Notes under the pieces: model-generated
Told to the model about the DNA's origin: nothing
Seen by the model: only the letters and a program-made list of their open reading frames with translations
The model's database searches: none
NCBI GenBank assembly: GCA_009693435.1
Contig: SHXF01000143.1
Coordinates: 1 to 9,326, forward strand
Reading direction: 5' to 3'
DNA length: 9,326 nt
From: Betaproteobacteria bacterium
Lineage (GTDB): Bacteria; Pseudomonadota; Gammaproteobacteria; Burkholderiales; SG8-39
Shown: positions 7,497-9,326 of the stretch, in pieces
How the letters are laid out: every line of letters begins with the position of its first letter
Numbering within the stretch: position 1 is the first letter of the stretch
Position numbers and translations under genes: made by a program

Positions 7497-7655
7497 CTGA
7501 CGCTCGGCCTGTTGACCTTGGAGCTGGCCAACACCCCTGCCGCATGCTCTCCACGTGCCGCCATCGCCGACAACCCCTTTGTCAAAGGCGATGGCCTGTC
7601 GCCCAAAGCCCGCCGCGAGCTGCTGGGGCATTCGCAGCTCGCGCTTGCGCTTTAA
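7497..7655 (+). pseudogene. Unrecognised C-terminal gene fragment
   Basis: An open frame without its own start ends at TAA 7653-7655. It reads LTLGLLTLELANTPAACS, then PRAAIADNPFVKGDGLSP and KARRELLGHSQLALAL. The even composition, hydrophobic first part and charged second part look like true coding sequence, and codon use fits the neighbours downstream. I do not recognise the family. The LLGHS near the end recalls tyrosine recombinases, but the catalytic Arg/His context is missing, so that is not claimed. The frame stays open upstream across the disrupted Fic start, which argues that the left end is a junction. It sits about 50 bases ahead of the phd-like antitoxin and may be the last part of a former neighbour of that module. 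Confidence 0.35.
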
Positions 7656-7689
7656 GGCCAAGCGCGTCTAAAATGACCACATGTAGTCA
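7645..7689 (+). promoter_or_regulatory. Promoter and palindromic operator of the phd-vapC pair
   Basis: A -35-like TTGCGC (7645-7650) and a -10-like TAAAAT (7669-7674) are separated by 18 bp. Directly downstream lies the near-perfect palindrome TGACCACATGTAGTCA (7674-7689; one mismatched pair around a perfect ACATGT core). Phd/YefM antitoxins repress their own operon by binding short palindromes here, so this is a good operator candidate. The ribosome site AGGA (7691-7694) follows, nine bases before the ATG. Confidence 0.55.
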
Positions 7690-7703
7690 CAGGAAAATTC
7701 ATC

Positions 7704-7949
7704 ATGAAAATAGTGCAACTTCGTGAAGCCAAAGCCAGTTTTTCCGCATTGGTGGCCGCTGCTGAAAAAGGTCGACCTACCTTGGTCAGCCGCCACGGTC
7801 AGCCGTGCGCGATGATCGTCTCGGTGGCCGATGGTGCGCGCCTCTATCCGCTGGAAATGCCTAATCTGGCGAGCTATCTGTTGGCCCTGCCAGAGCCGCT
7901 GGAAATAGAGCGCGACACCACCCCGCTGCGGGGCATTGATTTTGCATAA
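7704..7949 (+). CDS. Phd/YefM family antitoxin
   Basis: Type II antitoxin of 81 residues that neutralises the PIN toxin encoded next to it and represses the shared promoter. The N-terminal half, MKIVQLREAKASFSALVAAAEKGRPTLVSRHGQP when read in parts, is the typical Phd/YefM DNA-binding fold (residues 1-50). The C-terminal tail (NLASYLLALPEPLEIERDTTPLRGIDF) has the PEPLEIERDxxPLRxIDF form that wraps around VapC/FitB-like toxins. The ATG has an AGGA site nine bases upstream. Its 3' end overlaps the toxin start by 8 bases (14 if the earlier TTG is used), the usual arrangement for translational coupling. It appears full length and undamaged, unlike most genes around it. Confidence 0.92.
   Translation: MKIVQLREAKASFSALVAAAEKGRPTLVSRHGQPCAMIVSVADGARLYPLEMPNLASYLLALPEPLEIERDTTPLRGIDFA
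7921..7933 (+). promoter_or_regulatory. Hairpin over the ribosome site of the toxin gene
   Basis: CCCCG-CTG-CGGGG forms a perfect five-pair GC stem inside the last codons of the antitoxin gene. The GGGG of its 3' arm is the only Shine-Dalgarno-like sequence before the toxin TTG at 7942 (spacing 8). A ribosome translating the antitoxin would melt the stem, so toxin synthesis should depend on antitoxin translation. The structure is seen in sequence; the regulatory role is inferred. Confidence 0.45.
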
Positions 7950-8394
7950 GGGCTATTTGCTGGAAACCAGTGTGGTGTCCTTGCTGACCCCCGGGCGTGA
8001 GGTCTTTGTCGCCACCCCCTTGAGCGAATGGCTGCAAGCCCATCACAAAGCCCTTTTTCTGCCCGCCATTACCGTGGCCGAAATGGCGCAAGGCATCGGC
8101 AAATTGCGCCGCGCCGGTGGCTTCGAGCGTGCCGACCGGCTTGACCGCTGGCTGGATGGCTTATTGGCCAGCTACACCGACCGCATCTTGCCGCTGGATG
8201 CGCAGGCTGCCCGGTTGGCGGGGCAAATTTCAGATGCCGCCATCGCGCAAGGCTGCCACCCCGGTTTAGCCGATGTCGCGATTGCGGCCTTGGCTCAAAA
8301 CGCGGGTTTGCTCTTGCTGACCTGCAACCTCAAACACTTCCAGCCGCTGGGCGTGGCCTGCGCTGACCCGCTGATCGCACTGCCTCCGGAATAA
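7942..8394 (+). CDS. vapC: PIN-domain ribonuclease toxin (VapC/FitB-like), first catalytic Asp replaced by Glu
   Basis: Toxin of the pair, a Mg2+-dependent RNase of about 150 residues. Numbered from TTG 7942, the PIN features are YLLETSVVS (5-13), AITVAEMAQGIGK (42-54) with Glu47, the region around LADVAIAALAQ with Asp111, and LLTCNLKHFQPLGV (125-138) with Asn129. The middle ILPLDAQAARLAGQI (82-96) is also standard. The first motif is normally LLDT; here it is LLET, so Asp is replaced by Glu8. That keeps the charge but may weaken metal binding. The start is unusual: no ATG or GTG is near. TTG 7942 is preferred for spacing to GGGG; TTG 7936 is the alternative. It overlaps the antitoxin and ends nine bases before the methylase remnant. 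Confidence 0.9.
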   Translation: MHKGYLLETSVVSLLTPGREVFVATPLSEWLQAHHKALFLPAITVAEMAQGIGKLRRAGGFERADRLDRWLDGLLASYTDRILPLDAQAARLAGQISDAAIAQGCHPGLADVAIAALAQNAGLLLLTCNLKHFQPLGVACADPLIALPPE

Positions 8395-8403
8395 CAAGCC
8401 ACC

Positions 8404-8511
8404 ATGCCATCATTCATCGAAACCCAGTTCCCCATCGCCCGCCTCGCCGCCGAGTCGTACAAGGAGCGCAAGGCGAACAACGGGCAAACCCTCACCCGTC
8501 TGGGCTTTTGA
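8404..8511 (+). pseudogene. N-terminal remnant of a DUF1156-type DNA methylase (phage-defence associated)
   Basis: The 35-codon frame MPSFIETQFPIARLAAES, YKERKANNGQTLTRLGF ends in TGA at 8509-8511. As I remember them, DUF1156 adenine-specific methylases found in phage-defence clusters begin in just this way and continue QTLTGLGKWWGRKPL. Agreement stops after the codon GGC (8503-8505), where the DNA switches to antitoxin-coding sequence in another frame. The complete proteins run to many hundreds of residues, so almost everything including the catalytic NPPY-type motif is lost. It starts nine bases after vapC and probably shared its transcript. Recognition comes from the N-terminus alone. Confidence 0.65.
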
Positions 8512-8515
8512 AGCC

Positions 8516-8797
8516 GTGCACGAGACGGCGGGTGATCTGCATCGTCTGGGTTTTATCGACAAACGCAAGATGCGCGAATTCGATGCCCTGTGCCTTGACC
8601 CCATTCCACAGTACGACGGTGAAAAAATTCGCTCGTTACGTGCTCACCTGCAGGTGAGCCAGACCCTGCTCGCGGCCGTGTTGAATACCAGCCTCTCGAC
8701 AGTGCGCAAATGGGAGGTCGGCGACAAGCATCCAAGCGGCCCGTCACTGAAACTGCTCAACCTGCTTGATCGCAAAGGACTGGAAGCGGTGATCTGA
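8516..8797 (+). CDS. HTH antitoxin (HigA/NadS-like), 5'-truncated and without its toxin
   Basis: A 93-residue DNA-binding protein of the kind that follows RelE/ParE-type toxins. Residues 1-30 (VHETAGDLHRLGFIDKRKMREFDALCL) are the usual linker. The Cro/C1-type helix-turn-helix is EKIRSLRAHLQVSQTLLAAVLNTSLSTVRKWEVG (about 39-72), ending with SLKLLNLLDRKGLEAVI. Intact relatives have roughly 5-15 further N-terminal residues. Here the frame continues backwards as WAFEA into the methylase remnant, with no start. The best available start is GTG 8516-8518, five bases after the methylase stop, so reinitiation could produce it; no ribosome site is seen. The toxin gene normally upstream is absent. The helix-turn-helix looks functional, so it may act as a free repressor or as a guard against related toxins. 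Confidence 0.8.
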   Translation: MHETAGDLHRLGFIDKRKMREFDALCLDPIPQYDGEKIRSLRAHLQVSQTLLAAVLNTSLSTVRKWEVGDKHPSGPSLKLLNLLDRKGLEAVI

Positions 8798-9136
8798 TCA
8801 GGGGCCAGCTGTCTGCGGCGCCGCCAGCACCGAAATATGTCCGGTCTCGTTGCGGTTGGCGCAAGGCCGGATCATGATCTCCACGTCTTGATTGAGCGCG
8901 GTAAGAAACTCCATCAGCCGCTCGACGGAAAATTGGGCGAGGTGGTAGCTTTTCAGGGCCGAGGCTTCGGGTTGCGTCACGCCGAGTACGGTGGCGATTT
9001 CGCGCTGTTTTAGCTTTCGCGCCTTGAGCAGTTCATTGACGGCCAGCGCCAGGCGCGTCTTGGTCTGCAGTTCAACGGCATCGGGAAAGCCCAAATCGAC
9101 GAAGACGTTGGTGGTTCCGCGAGTGATCCTGGTCAT
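8798..9136 (-). CDS. XRE-family HigA-like antitoxin (partner of Gp49/HigB-type toxin)
   Basis: A 112-residue helix-turn-helix antitoxin. The start MTRITRGTTNVFVDLGFPDA, then VELQTKTRLALAVNELL, KARKLKQREIATVLGVTQPE (helix-turn-helix, about 39-66) and FSVERLMEFLTALNQDVEIMI (69-89) are typical of proteins that follow phage-derived Gp49-like HigB toxins. It should neutralise such a toxin and repress the operon. The ATG (9134-9136) overlaps the stop of the toxin remnant in an ATGA, and AGAGGTAAGGA lies just upstream, so the original operon join is intact. The last dozen residues (LAAPQTAGP) go beyond the usual end at GHISV, so the 3' end may be altered. Its stop abuts that of the plus-strand antitoxin with no gap. 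Confidence 0.88.
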   Translation of the reverse strand: MTRITRGTTNVFVDLGFPDAVELQTKTRLALAVNELLKARKLKQREIATVLGVTQPEASALKSYHLAQFSVERLMEFLTALNQDVEIMIRPCANRNETGHISVLAAPQTAGP

Positions 9137-9219
9137 TCCTTACCTCTGCTTTCGGAATCGGCTTGGGCGCGATTGCGGCGCTCTGTGATCAACTTTACGT
9201 CGGTTTGCGGTGTCCTGCT
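9133..9219 (-). pseudogene. C-terminal remnant of a Gp49/HigB-like toxin
   Basis: The frame ending at TGA 9133-9135 reads SRTPQTDVKLITERRNRAQADSESRGKE when joined in parts. Gp49-like (phage-derived RelE-fold) toxins end in a helix of the form K-x-TPQTDVKLITER, directly followed by the antitoxin in an ATGA overlap exactly as here. Upstream the frame remains open towards the mutS leader but shows no toxin sequence, so about 70-80 N-terminal residues holding the RNase core are lost. The left break lies between about 9216 and 9231; the given end is approximate. Confidence 0.65.
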
Positions 9220-9291
9220 ACCGCATTGATCGGCACTGACATCCATGAACGCTACTGTTCCATGAAAATAGAGGGAAAATAGGCTTTTTTT
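9220..9291 (+). promoter_or_regulatory. Leader region ahead of the mutS-like start
   Basis: About 70 AT-richer bases separate the toxin remnant from the next gene. AGAGGG (9270-9275) and TAGG (9280-9283) are possible ribosome sites, the latter eight bases before ATG, followed by a run of seven T. TTGATC (9226-9231) could be a -35 element but no good -10 stands at the right distance. The deletion that removed the toxin may have moved a different promoter region next to this gene. Confidence 0.3.
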
Positions 9292-9326
9292 ATGACTGAC
9301 ACTGCTCAACATACGCCGATGATGCA
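9292..9326 (+). CDS. mutS: MutS mismatch-repair protein, first codons only
   Basis: The window ends 35 bases into a gene reading MTDTAQHTPMM and then Gln or His. MutS proteins of proteobacteria begin with a short variable stretch followed by HTPMMQQYL, the start of the mismatch-recognition domain, and this fits exactly. The spacing to TAGG at 9280-9283 supports the ATG. If correct, this marks the conserved chromosomal edge of the damaged accessory segment to the left. Only eleven residues are visible, so the call depends on the next bases reading QQYL. Confidence 0.72.
   Translation, partial: MTDTAQHTPMM

Noticed and set aside
7620..7655. Tyrosine recombinase tail suggested by ELLGHS
   Set aside because: The LLGH resemblance is four residues; the conserved Arg, following Tyr and surrounding fold are absent.
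7446..7661. Minus-strand frame of 71 codons ending KWVWDWYP
   Set aside because: As a whole gene it has no family character and is antisense to the orphan fragment; only its last few residues may belong to the Fic N-terminus.

Overview
The window is GC-rich and looks like a betaproteobacterium, most likely Burkholderiales. The reasons are a Bug/TctC periplasmic binding protein (a family hugely expanded in that order), the base composition, and what appears to be the first codons of mutS at the right edge. The species cannot be named from the sequence.

Left half (1-5113), minus strand: five tightly spaced genes that look like one operon. In transcription order they are a Bug/TctC solute-binding protein, a MetE C-terminal-domain methyltransferase homologue with all four zinc ligands, a YigB-like HAD phosphatase, an AlgI-like MBOAT O-acyltransferase, and an SGNH-like membrane-anchored partner of the MBOAT that stops early, probably through a frameshift. 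The last two form a surface-polysaccharide acylation pair. The first three are metabolic or uptake genes with no obvious link to acylation.

Middle (5114-6615): a divergent intergenic region with three tandem copies of a 34-bp unit (IS21-end-like), an imperfect palindrome and a 9-bp tandem repeat, followed by an intact plus-strand pirin gene with all four metal ligands.

Right part (6616-9291): a graveyard of toxin-antitoxin and phage-defence genes lying against mutS. In order: a stop-interrupted hipA-like scrap; a Fic gene whose middle, including the stretch that should carry its autoinhibitory motif, has been deleted; an unrecognised C-terminal gene fragment; a complete phd/vapC-type pair whose PIN toxin has Glu in place of the first catalytic Asp; the first 34 codons of a DUF1156-type DNA methylase joined to a 5'-truncated HTH antitoxin; and a convergent XRE antitoxin preceded only by the tail of its Gp49/HigB-like toxin. 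In most modules the toxin or large defence gene is the broken part while the small antitoxins remain open. This pattern of selective toxin loss is the most interesting feature of the window. The final 35 bases begin a plus-strand gene that reads like MutS.

Family assignments rest on motif recognition by eye and remembered family sequences; no searches were run.
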